The position numbers and the translations under genes are program-made. Shown here one piece after another: positions 8,291 through 16,470 of a stretch of 64,000 nt of DNA (position 1 is the stretch's first letter; every line of letters begins with the position of its first letter). Source of the DNA: Bacteroides fluxus YIT 12057 (GTDB lineage Bacteria > Bacteroidota > Bacteroidia > Bacteroidales > Bacteroidaceae); NCBI RefSeq assembly GCF_000195635.1, contig NZ_GL882614.1, positions 182,843 through 246,842 of the forward strand, written 5' to 3'. The notes beneath the pieces were generated by a model. That model had not been told where the DNA came from and ran no database searches. It saw only the letters and a program-made list of their open reading frames with translations.

Positions 8291-9307
8291 TTATTTCATT
8301 CCTTGAAACAATCTTTTTATCTTATCCTCAAATTCTCCATCCTTAATTGAACCTAATTTATTTTGTTTAAAGGTGCTAATTTTAATAGCAGGGAGAGAAG
8401 CATCGTTATAAGCTTTGGCAAGCTCCGGTGCCGATGGCAGATGCCCCTGGGGCTCTTTTCTTACTTTGCATACTATCCAGATTATTCGCGCTCTTTCATT
8501 ATCCCTTTGATACTCATCAAATAGTTCCTGAAGTTTTTTGTGTATATTCTCCCAAAGTTCGTCATTATCTTCCACATGAAGCAACTTCCGAAAGGATTGG
8601 TATGTCTTCTTAGGACGACCGTTTTTTTTCTTTCTTTGCTGTGTATCATTATTTTTTTCGCTATCTAAATCGGTTTTACCTTGGTTGTCTTCAACAGGTT
8701 TTCCTACATTTACGCTCGTATATTGCTCATTATGACAATGTTCATTTTCAACGTTAACCTGTTGTTCATTACGACAATGGGTACTATAATCATTATTTAT
8801 TTGAGTATAAGCAATACTAGTTATAGTCTTATCCGGACACTCTTCTTTATGCATATTCTGTCCGATCGCAGTGCATCCCAACAGTTCCGCTATTTGAGAT
8901 CTTGTTCTATTCTTACTAAACAACGGAACAGACAATATCCAATCTATCACCAATGAAGCATCATGATTTGGCAGTACCCAAGTTTTAAAATAATCAATCC
9001 AGTTTTTTTCAAACAACTCTTCCCAAGGATGATGACATGGACTTCCTTGTAATTCATAATATACATTCCTAAAATTCGACCAATCACTACTTCTTCGGAT
9101 ATTCTCCTCCGAATCCCAACACCGCACCGGTTCCAAGCTTTCTAAATCATATTCATAACCTTGCAAAAAATGTTCGGACAATATTTTGTAATACATATTT
9201 TCCGAGAAGAAGACTTTAAAATGATTGTTTACTATTCTTCTTATAATCTCATCAAAAACTACCTCATTAGAAAAAGGCAATAATCCTGCTAATTCCAAAT
9301 TTCCCAT
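8291..9307 (-). CDS. Hypothetical protein with AT-hook-like motif
   Basis: 338 residues, AT-rich compared with neighbouring housekeeping genes. Three parts can be seen: an N-terminal region (about 1-150) rich in aromatic residues with HPWEELFEKNWIDYFKTW; a central low-complexity polar segment (about 155-235, many Asn, Gln, Glu, Cys-His-Asn-Glu repeats such as HCRNEQQ and HCHNEQ); and a basic C-terminal region starting KKKNGRPKK, where the GRP core resembles an AT-hook and would suit DNA binding. I do not recognise the family with confidence. It is a single-gene unit with a strong terminator, flanked by decayed genes, and so looks like accessory DNA. Confidence 0.6.
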   Translation of the reverse strand: MGNLELAGLLPFSNEVVFDEIIRRIVNNHFKVFFSENMYYKILSEHFLQGYEYDLESLEPVRCWDSEENIRRSSDWSNFRNVYYELQGSPCHHPWEELFEKNWIDYFKTWVLPNHDASLVIDWILSVPLFSKNRTRSQIAELLGCTAIGQNMHKEECPDKTITSIAYTQINNDYSTHCRNEQQVNVENEHCHNEQYTSVNVGKPVEDNQGKTDLDSEKNNDTQQRKKKNGRPKKTYQSFRKLLHVEDNDELWENIHKKLQELFDEYQRDNERARIIWIVCKVRKEPQGHLPSAPELAKAYNDASLPAIKISTFKQNKLGSIKDGEFEDKIKRLFQGMK

Positions 9308-9337
9308 AATTCGAATATCCTACTTTGTTTTACAGAT

Positions 9338-9760
9338 TTATAAACTATTTACCTCTGCAACATATTCCCGTACCTTCCCGGCAAAGCAGTAGGGAAGAAT
9401 ACAAACGGACAGCCAGTGAAACATCCGTTTTATCCATGTACAAGAGAAGAGACCTTAAATGTCCTGTAGCCCCTGACTTCACTTCAACGGGAATCATTCG
9501 CGGAGTTGGAAGCAAGAAATCAACTTCGGCATTGGAACCGCTTTTCTCCCTTACCCAGAACAACAAAGGTTGCAGATTCAAACATCTTTGCATCCTCCGT
9601 TTCTAAATTCAAAAACACAAATTGGTGAAAGTTACGGGCAAACAGCTTGACAGCAGTTGTTTTTCCCCACCTGCCTAGCTCCTCTCAATACTAAAGGTTT
9701 TCTATATGAAGATTGGCTCCACGCTTTCAATTTCTCTTCAATAGTCCGTTTATAGTTCAT
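9338..9760 (-). pseudogene. Remnant of an AAA ATPase with DUF4143 C-terminus
   Basis: Reading from an ATG at 9760 the minus strand encodes a Walker A motif (GARQVGKTTAVKLF) and about 25 further residues. It then jumps directly to the C-terminal end of a DUF4143 domain (LLFWVREKSGSNAEVDFLLP, then MIPVEVKSGATG-type sequence) in another frame. A second frameshift near 9390 separates the last stretch (FAGKVREYVAEVNSL, stop at 9338). Intact members have roughly 370-400 residues, so some 230-260 residues are missing. A -7 box TATATTTGC (9789-9781) survives upstream. Clearly non-functional. Confidence 0.8.
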
Positions 9761-9898
9761 ATCTTCTTGTTTATCAATATGCAAATATAAGCATTACATA
9801 AGACTATAGAAACAAAATGAGGGCAAATATCAGAGCGATACGGAACAGAACAGGGGTAGATTTCTTATTTTTAAGCAGCAACTGCGGCAGCTATGTTG

Positions 9899-10105
9899 TC
9901 AAGCGGTTTTCTCAGTCATATCTTTCAGCATATACCCTTTCTTCATCAGTGACTCAATTCTTACCGCCGGGTCATTACGAAGCGTCTTACGCAAATAAGT
10001 AATCTGTACATTCAAGGCAAGGAAATTGGCGTATGAAGAAGCTCCCCAGACAGCATCCAGCAGCGCATCGCGACCGACGATCTTATTCACATTCAGCCGC
10101 AGCAA
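9899..10105 (-). pseudogene. 3' fragment of an OmpR/PhoB-type response regulator
   Basis: The last 68 codons encode the winged-helix DNA-binding end of a response regulator: NKIVGRDALLDAVWG, then NVQITYLRKTLRNDPAVRIES, then KKGYML. The receiver domain and the start of the effector domain are absent. Upstream, from about 10105, the sequence instead belongs to the 3' part of a TonB-dependent receptor on the opposite strand, so this is the scar of a deletion or rearrangement. Confidence 0.75.
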
Positions 10106-10476
10106 CGGTGAGCAACTCACCTCCCTGCCGGGAAACGACGGCATCCCGAAAAGTCTTCTACAAACCTACCGTTATGATTATCTGAAAGCGGAACCCAAAC
10201 TGATCTGGTCGCCAACCGAAGTTTTTTTAAACGGAATATCATGCCACGCTGGGATATGGGGGCAGCAAAATCGGAGATGACACCCACCTCAACACCCTAT
10301 TTGCGGATGCGTCCCTCATCTATAAAGGAAAGAGATGGCGGCTGGAAGCCAATATAAACAATCTGTTCAACAAGAAGGAATATACCTATACTACCTATTC
10401 GGCTACACAAAGCAGCACTGCCCGGCTGAACATCCGTCCACGGGAAGCGACGATACTGGCAAGCTATCAGTTCTAA
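10105..10476 (+). pseudogene. 3' fragment of an outer-membrane TonB-dependent receptor
   Basis: The plus strand encodes the last strands of an outer-membrane beta barrel: DYLKAEPKLIWSPTEVF in one frame, then after a T7 run near 10208 the frame shifts to LGYGGSKIGDDTHLNTLF, NINNLFNKKEYTYTTYS and a final ATILASYQF with the usual terminal aromatic residue. No upstream part of the gene remains. Its stop overlaps by 4 bases the stop of the PAP2 gene on the other strand. Confidence 0.75.
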
Positions 10477-11147
10477 GCACTCATGACCGCCGCATACACC
10501 AGCATCACCACGACAGTCAGTCCGCCTGTCAGTATGGGAACGTTGGCATGAGTGACGTGTCCGGCACGCTTATATCCGCTGACTTTCCGGAACAGGAAGA
10601 AAACAAGGCAAGCTCCCGCCAGCCCTACCAGCATACCCGCCAGCAAGTCGCCCGGATAATGCACACCGAGATATACGCGCGAATAGCAGGTCAGCACTGC
10701 CCAAGCCATCATGAAAAACGTGAGCCACCGTCTGCGGAACAGAAAAAAAAGATAGAATGCCAGTCCGAAAGTATTTGCCGAATGGCAGGAAGGAAAACCA
10801 TAACGCCCGCCGCGATGATTGTTCACGATGTGCACCATCTCTGAAATGGGATTGTCCAAGTTGGAAGGACGCATACGTTCCACGTATGGACGTATCAGCG
10901 TGGCGCAGACCTGATCGGCAAAGGTAATTACCAGCGCCACACCTATCACGCACATCAGCGCCGTGCGCCACGACAAGTTGCGCCCTATCACGTAAAGCAG
11001 CGCGGCATACATGGGAATCCACTGCCACTTGCCGCTATAGGCACTCATAAAGTAGTCCCAGAACGTGTTGTGCATTCCGTTGAAGAAAAGGAATATATCA
11101 GTATCCACACTGACAAGACCTTGTAAAGCGTCCATTAACATCATCAT
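10473..11147 (-). CDS. PAP2-family membrane phosphatase
   Basis: 224 residues with five or six membrane helices. The three phosphatase motifs are present in modified form: RPYVERMRP (Lys of the usual KX6RP replaced by Arg), PSCHS in place of PSGH, and SRVYLGVHYPGD, which keeps the catalytic Arg, His and Asp. PAP2 enzymes remove phosphate from lipid substrates such as undecaprenyl pyrophosphate, phosphatidic acid or lipid A, acting at the periplasmic face. It follows the LTA-synthase-like gene by 25 bases on the same strand, so both probably act on envelope lipids. Lipid A phosphatase (LpxE/LpxF-like) or undecaprenyl pyrophosphatase are both possible; the sequence does not decide. Confidence 0.85.
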   Translation of the reverse strand: MMMLMDALQGLVSVDTDIFLFFNGMHNTFWDYFMSAYSGKWQWIPMYAALLYVIGRNLSWRTALMCVIGVALVITFADQVCATLIRPYVERMRPSNLDNPISEMVHIVNNHRGGRYGFPSCHSANTFGLAFYLFFLFRRRWLTFFMMAWAVLTCYSRVYLGVHYPGDLLAGMLVGLAGACLVFFLFRKVSGYKRAGHVTHANVPILTGGLTVVVMLVYAAVMSA

Positions 11148-11172
11148 AAGTTTTTTGCAGTTTATATTCCTT

Positions 11173-13074
11173 TCATCTTCCAGCTATATCATCATATAGT
11201 TTTTGCAGATACGCTTTTCCCAACGGCAAATTTTTTCCTTTTGACGGTCCTTCATCCAGCGCTACGGCATTGGCCTGACAATTGAATATTACCTGGTTAT
11301 CCGGGGTCACCATACCAAAGGCATCAGGCACTGTAAAGAATGCGAAATGGGGAGAAGCCGGGTTGAGCATATCTTTGCTGAATGTAAACTCATTGTGCGG
11401 CAACGCCAACTGCGCCAGCAGAGTGGCCGCAATATCCTGTTGGGAACCATATACATCAATACGTTTGGGTTCACGGACAGCGCCGCCTATCATAAGCAGG
11501 GGAATCTGATAACGCTCCACCGTGAGGTTGTTGAGATTCTCGGGATAAGCTCCCAGATGGTCGGGCACCAATACGATGACCGTATTTTTCCACTGAGGCA
11601 ATTCACGATACTGTCTTACGAAATCACCCAGGCAACTATCAGTATAGGCAAATGCATTCAAACGGTCATTTTCCAGACGGCGGTAAGGAACTTCAAACGG
11701 TTCGTGGCTGCTGGAAGTCTGCAAGACACGGAAATGAGGAGCAGGCCGCTTTGCCGAAGTCTCTTCCGAAGCTTCTGCCTTCAAATCTTCCAGCAGGCGG
11801 TTGAACACCAGATGATCGTGCGCCCCCCATTTACTCAAACGCTCCGAAACAGGGAAATCCCTGTCGGACACAATCGTCTCGAAACCGGAAGACACCAAGT
11901 AAGAACGCATGTTGGTAAAGTCGGCATCACCTCCATAGTAATATTCAGTTCCGTAACCGGCTTTCCTCAGACTGCCGGCAATGGCCGGAATGGATTGCGT
12001 CTTACGAGGATATTTCATGATACTGGTAGTGGGCTGCGCCGGATAACCGCTCAAGATGGCAACCAAACCGCGGTCGGTACGGAAACTGTTGGCATAGAAG
12101 TTTGTAAAGAGAATCCCCTCCTTACTCAAGCTATCCAAATTCACAGCTACGTCCAGCTCTCCTCCCAAAGTTGCCATCAGCCTGGACGAGAAACTTTCAA
12201 GAATCACAAAGAGTATGTCGGGGCGACGGGTAGTAAACAGGTCGTGCAACGAATCGGCCGATGGTTGCAAAGAATCAGCAGTGGTTGCCTCTGCACCGAA
12301 AACGGCAGGATCTGTCAACCCTTTAAAAAGGCATCCTGCCTCCGCATCCTCCATAAACCGATACTGGCTGCCAAAATCTTTCTGTTTAGACAAAGATTCC
12401 ATCAAACTAAAGGCCGGATTTATGGCGGCATGGTTCAAGCGTTGGTTAGGACTGTAATAGACTTTGCCTACATTCATGGTCGATACGGTAAATCCTCCCC
12501 GGATGGGAATGAACAAGATACCTGTCATCAGGAACAGCACCCCCGACACCCGCAGACGGCAGTATGGCAACTTCATTCCAAGCAACCGTTTTTCCCGCAA
12601 CAAGACTCCATAAAAAACGGCATAAAGTATTGCCGCATAAACGGCCATCGCTATAATGCCGCCCATCACCATCCAAAGGCTTACACTGGCAACCGCATCC
12701 TTGGGAGAAGAGAAGAAATAGAATAAGGGAGTGGCATCCAGCCGGAATCCCCAATACTCGTACAACCCTATGTCAACAATAAAAATAATGGAAAGCAGGA
12801 TAGAAATGAAAAGAAAATATCCGCACCAGATGCGATGAAGGACTTTAGACAGTGTCCATGCGGAAGCAATGAAAAGAAAACCGGGAATGGCGGTCAGATA
12901 GCCAGCCAAAGACAAATCCAAAGGTAGCCCATGCCAAATGGTACTGAACCAGTCCGCACACGAAGAATCTTCATAAAGCGAACGGTAATACAGCATGAAC
13001 AGAGGTTTCTGCAATGCAAAAATGCAGATAAACAAACAATATGTCTTGATAAATCCTATAAGCCTTTCTTTCAT
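11173..13074 (-). CDS. LTA-synthase-like sulfatase-fold membrane enzyme
   Basis: 633 residues. Five N-terminal membrane helices (about residues 10-200) are followed by a periplasmic alkaline phosphatase/sulfatase fold. Key motifs: RPDILFVILESFSSR (metal-binding Glu), SFRTDRG with the nucleophile Thr near residue 330, TSSSHEPFEVP and VLVPDHLGAYP (metal-binding Asp/His). In Firmicutes such enzymes make lipoteichoic acid; Bacteroides has none, and related proteins in Gram-negatives transfer phosphoethanolamine or phosphoglycerol to lipid A or glycans. The start MKERLIG is covered by an 18-base inverted repeat discussed separately. Linked to the PAP2 gene. Confidence 0.85.
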   Translation of the reverse strand: MKERLIGFIKTYCLFICIFALQKPLFMLYYRSLYEDSSCADWFSTIWHGLPLDLSLAGYLTAIPGFLFIASAWTLSKVLHRIWCGYFLFISILLSIIFIVDIGLYEYWGFRLDATPLFYFFSSPKDAVASVSLWMVMGGIIAMAVYAAILYAVFYGVLLREKRLLGMKLPYCRLRVSGVLFLMTGILFIPIRGGFTVSTMNVGKVYYSPNQRLNHAAINPAFSLMESLSKQKDFGSQYRFMEDAEAGCLFKGLTDPAVFGAEATTADSLQPSADSLHDLFTTRRPDILFVILESFSSRLMATLGGELDVAVNLDSLSKEGILFTNFYANSFRTDRGLVAILSGYPAQPTTSIMKYPRKTQSIPAIAGSLRKAGYGTEYYYGGDADFTNMRSYLVSSGFETIVSDRDFPVSERLSKWGAHDHLVFNRLLEDLKAEASEETSAKRPAPHFRVLQTSSSHEPFEVPYRRLENDRLNAFAYTDSCLGDFVRQYRELPQWKNTVIVLVPDHLGAYPENLNNLTVERYQIPLLMIGGAVREPKRIDVYGSQQDIAATLLAQLALPHNEFTFSKDMLNPASPHFAFFTVPDAFGMVTPDNQVIFNCQANAVALDEGPSKGKNLPLGKAYLQKLYDDIAGR

Positions 13075-13182
13075 CGGTGCCTTTCTTATATCTTATATCT
13101 AATATAAGGCGCAAAAATAAATCTTTTTATTCTAATTCTCGTCATTATTGGCCAAGAATTGCGGTGAAAGAAAGGCTTATAG
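13056..13182 (-). repeat. 18-bp inverted repeat overlapping the LTA-synthase-like start codon
   Basis: CTATAAGCCTTTCTTTCA occurs at 13056-13073 and its exact reverse complement at 13165-13182, 91 bases apart. The first copy is the coding start of the gene, missing only the A of the ATG. An RNA reading through from the upstream aldolase gene would fold both copies together and bury the start codon; an RNA from the gene's own promoter at 13112-13119 would lack the distal copy. Confidence 0.7.
13112..13119 (-). promoter_or_regulatory. -7 box for the LTA-synthase-like gene
   Basis: TATTTTTG followed by CGCC on the minus strand. Start near 13105, leader about 30 bases. Confidence 0.55.
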
Positions 13183-13194
13183 CTTTTTTTTAGA

Positions 13195-13851
13195 TTATCC
13201 GTTTACACGCTTATAATCTTCCAGGAATTTCTTCAGGCCGGCATCCGTCAACGGATGGTTAAGCAGTCCTTTGATGGCGGAAAGCGGACAGGTAGCCACG
13301 TCAGCCCCCACTTCGATGCACTGGATGATATGTGCAGTATGACGTATGGAGGCAGCAAGCACTTGGGTAGCATACCCATAGTAACGGTACATTTCCACGA
13401 TTTTTCCCACCAGTGCGACGCCGTCTTCGCTGATGTCGTCAAGACGTCCTACAAAGGGAGAGACATAAGTAGCTCCCGCCTTGGCGGCAAGCAATGCCTG
13501 TCCCACAGAAAAGACCAAGGTACAATTAGTACGTATTCCCTTGGAGGAGAAATATTTGATCGCTTTGATACCATCGGCAACACAAGGCACCTTTACCACA
13601 ATATGCGGATTCAAGGCGGCCAGTTCCTCCCCTTCTTTAATCATGCCTTCATAATCCGTGGCTATCACCTCGGCACTAACGTCTCCCTGCACAATGTGGC
13701 AGATGTCCACATAATGCCTACGCTGGTTATCTACACCTTTAATGCCCTCTTTCGCCATGAGCGAAGGATTAGTAGTCACACCGTCGAGCACGCCCATATC
13801 ATAGGCTTCCCGAATCTGGTCCAAATTGGCTGTATCAATAAAAAACTTCAT
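13195..13851 (-). CDS. fsa: Fructose-6-phosphate aldolase / small transaldolase
   Basis: 218 residues, the usual length of the short transaldolase group (TalC/MipB/FsaA). MKFFIDTANLDQIREA at the start, GVTTNPSLMAKEG, the Schiff-base lysine in IVVKVPC (about residue 85), NCTLVFS and AGATYVSPFVGRLDDI are all present. Members either split fructose 6-phosphate to dihydroxyacetone and glyceraldehyde 3-phosphate or act as true transaldolases of the pentose phosphate pathway; the sequence alone does not separate these with certainty. Cytosolic. A -7 box TATATTTG (13887-13880) gives a short leader. Transcribed toward the LTA-synthase-like gene. Confidence 0.92.
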   Translation of the reverse strand: MKFFIDTANLDQIREAYDMGVLDGVTTNPSLMAKEGIKGVDNQRRHYVDICHIVQGDVSAEVIATDYEGMIKEGEELAALNPHIVVKVPCVADGIKAIKYFSSKGIRTNCTLVFSVGQALLAAKAGATYVSPFVGRLDDISEDGVALVGKIVEMYRYYGYATQVLAASIRHTAHIIQCIEVGADVATCPLSAIKGLLNHPLTDAGLKKFLEDYKRVNG

Positions 13852-13879
13852 GGTATAAATGGTTTAAACAGTTGATGTA

Positions 13880-13887
13880 CAAATATA
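13880..13887 (-). promoter_or_regulatory. -7 box for fsa
   Basis: TATATTTG on the minus strand, 29 bases upstream of the ATG; lacks the C extension seen at most boxes in this window. Confidence 0.4.
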
Positions 13888-13920
13888 ACGATTTATACTA
13901 TAGATAAGTTGCGGATACCT

Positions 13921-15120
13921 TTATTTATTTTCCGGCAACGCATAAAGGAAGAGAGGATCGTCATACTTATAGCACAGCAAATAAAAGGTAGTTCCATCTG
14001 TAAATACTTTCCCCCAGCGGTCCAGCCGATAGCGCGCCACAGGGTTGCCTCCCCAGTCGTATTGCTCTACAAAAATATAACCGTTACCTTTATTGGTTTC
14101 TTGTCCTACTTTAATGGGAGTACGCCCGCTATAAACCAGAAAGAAGTAACGATCCGTAGCAGAAATCCCCCAATAATAAGTCACATTATCAGGCCCCAAA
14201 GTTTTTACATCGTCTTTGGCATCCACTCCTTCCGCATCAAATGAAATGTCACGCACAATACGGGCTTCCTTATCCATCACCAACAGTTTACGGAAGTATT
14301 TGTAAGCATATACAATACGGCTGCCTGACGGGGACATGGCAAAGTCTCCGATATAGGCTGCCCATCCTTTGTGCTTTTTACTGAAAGATAGGTTGTAAAT
14401 CTGCTCCGTCACAGTTGAATCTTCCCGTAATACCGTACGGAAAAGCGCTTTCCCACCCCGGACATTATCCACCGAATAAAGAGTATCGGGGGCAGCAACA
14501 ACAATTTGCTTGTTAGAATAAGTGCTTCCCTTTATTTTTTGAAAATCAACAGGCACAGGTTTCAATGTTCCGGCAGTATCGGCCATATAGAGTCTGGATG
14601 TAGTCGTTTCATACAAATAGGCACCAGGAGCTTTTTTACAACTCTGCACCAGATGCGGATAAATGAACTCTCCCGGTCCATTTCCCTGTTGTCCCATAGA
14701 AGCCATATACCGGAAATCAGGCAAGTGATACCAATGGAAGAAGTTGGGCAATGCACCTTCTTCACCTCCCATCGGTTTTACAGTGGTAGTTCCATTCTCG
14801 TTTCGTATCTGTACCATGCCTCCTGCAGGACGATTCTGAAAAAGGAAACATCCTTCAATGATCAATACTTCCGGTTCGGAAAGCTTGAAAACCGGGCCAT
14901 TCTCATCAAAAAGTTGTTGCTTGCCGGACAATTCGACAAGGGGGCCAAAATCATCCTCGCTTAAAGTAACGCTTCCGGCAACCAAAGGCGGTTCCGCAGG
15001 ACATACCGGTTCTACAGCCACAAACAACGTATCAGCAATGGCCCGTTCTTTTTCTGTCCTGTGTTTGCAAGCCGAAAAAAAGAAAAGTACCAACAAAAAA
15101 AGAAAGTTAATGTATTTCAT
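13921..15120 (-). CDS. Beta-propeller lipoprotein (BF3164/TolB-like family)
   Basis: 399 residues. Lipoprotein signal with lipobox FSAC (Cys18) and no acidic residues right after it, so a periplasm-facing anchor is more likely than the surface. The body is all beta with blade-like repeats, for example GQQGNGPGEFIYPHL (a GxGPGEF motif of six-bladed propellers), SPSGSRIVYAYKYF and DGTTFYLLCYKYDDPLFLYALPE. It resembles the BF3164/TolB-like lipoprotein family, of unknown function. It starts 3 bases after the stop of another propeller lipoprotein and is co-transcribed with it. Confidence 0.75.
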   Translation of the reverse strand: MKYINFLFLLVLFFFSACKHRTEKERAIADTLFVAVEPVCPAEPPLVAGSVTLSEDDFGPLVELSGKQQLFDENGPVFKLSEPEVLIIEGCFLFQNRPAGGMVQIRNENGTTTVKPMGGEEGALPNFFHWYHLPDFRYMASMGQQGNGPGEFIYPHLVQSCKKAPGAYLYETTTSRLYMADTAGTLKPVPVDFQKIKGSTYSNKQIVVAAPDTLYSVDNVRGGKALFRTVLREDSTVTEQIYNLSFSKKHKGWAAYIGDFAMSPSGSRIVYAYKYFRKLLVMDKEARIVRDISFDAEGVDAKDDVKTLGPDNVTYYWGISATDRYFFLVYSGRTPIKVGQETNKGNGYIFVEQYDWGGNPVARYRLDRWGKVFTDGTTFYLLCYKYDDPLFLYALPENK

Positions 15121-15123
15121 GGC

Positions 15124-16314
15124 TTATTTAAATTTTGCATATAATATATAGTTGTTGTCATTCTCATGAATGCCATCCGCCAACTTCTGCAAACGCTCAC
15201 GTTCTTTGGAAGAAAGATTCGTCTTGATCTCCAGATGTTTCTCCAATGCTTCTTTCAGTTTGGCAGGTTCCATATTGAGTATATAGTAATCACCGCAGGC
15301 AAACAGATAAGCAGGCATATCTCCTAAATAGTCATTCACGAATCTATAAAAAGCCCCCTTCAGTGTCTTCTTGTCCATGATGTAATAAGACGGGGCCTCA
15401 GTAGTATAGTTATTTTCGCTCACTTGCTTCTTCACCGTAGCGTCACCAACAAAATGGTGAGGCAATTCTTGATAAAAATGTATTGGAACTTCTTTGGTCT
15501 TGAAATCTACCGTAAAGCGTGGATTCAAACGCCCCTCCTCAAAATGATAGAGCGTATCGGAACGAAGTTCGAAGAAGGTAAAGAGGAATACGTCAAATGT
15601 ACCGTTGACCTTGCCGCTGGACACTTCATTACTGAAGTCCGGACGTACCGCCAAATGACGTCCGGGAATGGTATCTATCAAGTTTCCCTGAAGGTCTTGA
15701 CGCCATGCCACGTATGGCAGATTGTTGAAAGGGAGAATGAACACAGATAACGTGGAATTCCGGCTGTCCACCTTAAACTTACCCTTCGGAACCAGAGTGG
15801 GCAAAGGGATACTTTGTACATACCGCCCCTTCAAATCGTAGGCAAGCAAGGATTTCGCATTCCACGGCAAGATATAAATACGTTCCGATGATTCATCAAT
15901 CTGGGCATCATACACTAATTGATACTCTCCCGGCCCTTGTCCGAAGGAACCTACATTGGCCAAAAATTTACCGGACTTATCAAACAGCTTGAAAGGAGTC
16001 TGCTGCCTGCCATATACCAGAATGTAATTATCAGAAACCAAAGCATTCCCTGCCGGTACCAATGCCTCGTCACTATTATCCAGTTTCACGACTTGAAAAT
16101 CTTCCGCAACAGCGCTCAAATACAAAGTGACCGTATCCTTTAATGCGGAAAAATCACAGACCCATACGGAATCACCGTTCACAACTTCTACAGAGCCTAC
16201 TACCGGCCGTTCAGCCAAGCCATCATTTACCTGTTTTCCAGTGCCATTGCAGCCTGCTAATAAAGCCATCCCCACCAACAGGAAAAAAGCTTTCATCTGT
16301 TTCTTGTTTCTCAT
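15124..16314 (-). CDS. Six-bladed beta-propeller lipoprotein
   Basis: 396 residues; lipobox LAGC at Cys22. The GQGPGEYQLVYDAQID motif, followed by a run of blades (FKLFDKSGKFLANVGSFG, YDLKGRYVQSIPLP), marks a six-bladed propeller of the kind common in Bacteroidetes lipoproteins. Function unknown; relatives often sit next to membrane-anchored regulators, as here. The ATG at 16314 is chosen because the signal peptide starts there with two Lys clusters. Possible -7 box TAATTTTG at 16349-16342. Forms an operon with the BF3164-like gene after it. Confidence 0.75.
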   Translation of the reverse strand: MRNKKQMKAFFLLVGMALLAGCNGTGKQVNDGLAERPVVGSVEVVNGDSVWVCDFSALKDTVTLYLSAVAEDFQVVKLDNSDEALVPAGNALVSDNYILVYGRQQTPFKLFDKSGKFLANVGSFGQGPGEYQLVYDAQIDESSERIYILPWNAKSLLAYDLKGRYVQSIPLPTLVPKGKFKVDSRNSTLSVFILPFNNLPYVAWRQDLQGNLIDTIPGRHLAVRPDFSNEVSSGKVNGTFDVFLFTFFELRSDTLYHFEEGRLNPRFTVDFKTKEVPIHFYQELPHHFVGDATVKKQVSENNYTTEAPSYYIMDKKTLKGAFYRFVNDYLGDMPAYLFACGDYYILNMEPAKLKEALEKHLEIKTNLSSKERERLQKLADGIHENDNNYILYAKFK

Positions 16315-16470
16315 GTCCTTGTTATTTTAATAGTATGGCAACAAAATTAGAGAAGAGTAAGCAAAAGCGCAAACTTTCCCATAGACAATACGAGAAAGTC
16401 GTAAGGCATATATACTACTAATATACAGACATATAAGTTGCAAACAACCAGATAATGATATAGACAAATT

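Noticed and set aside
11347..12726. 459-codon open frame on the plus strand
   Set aside because: It is fully antisense to the LTA-synthase-like gene, has no family features, and the minus strand has a complete motif set.
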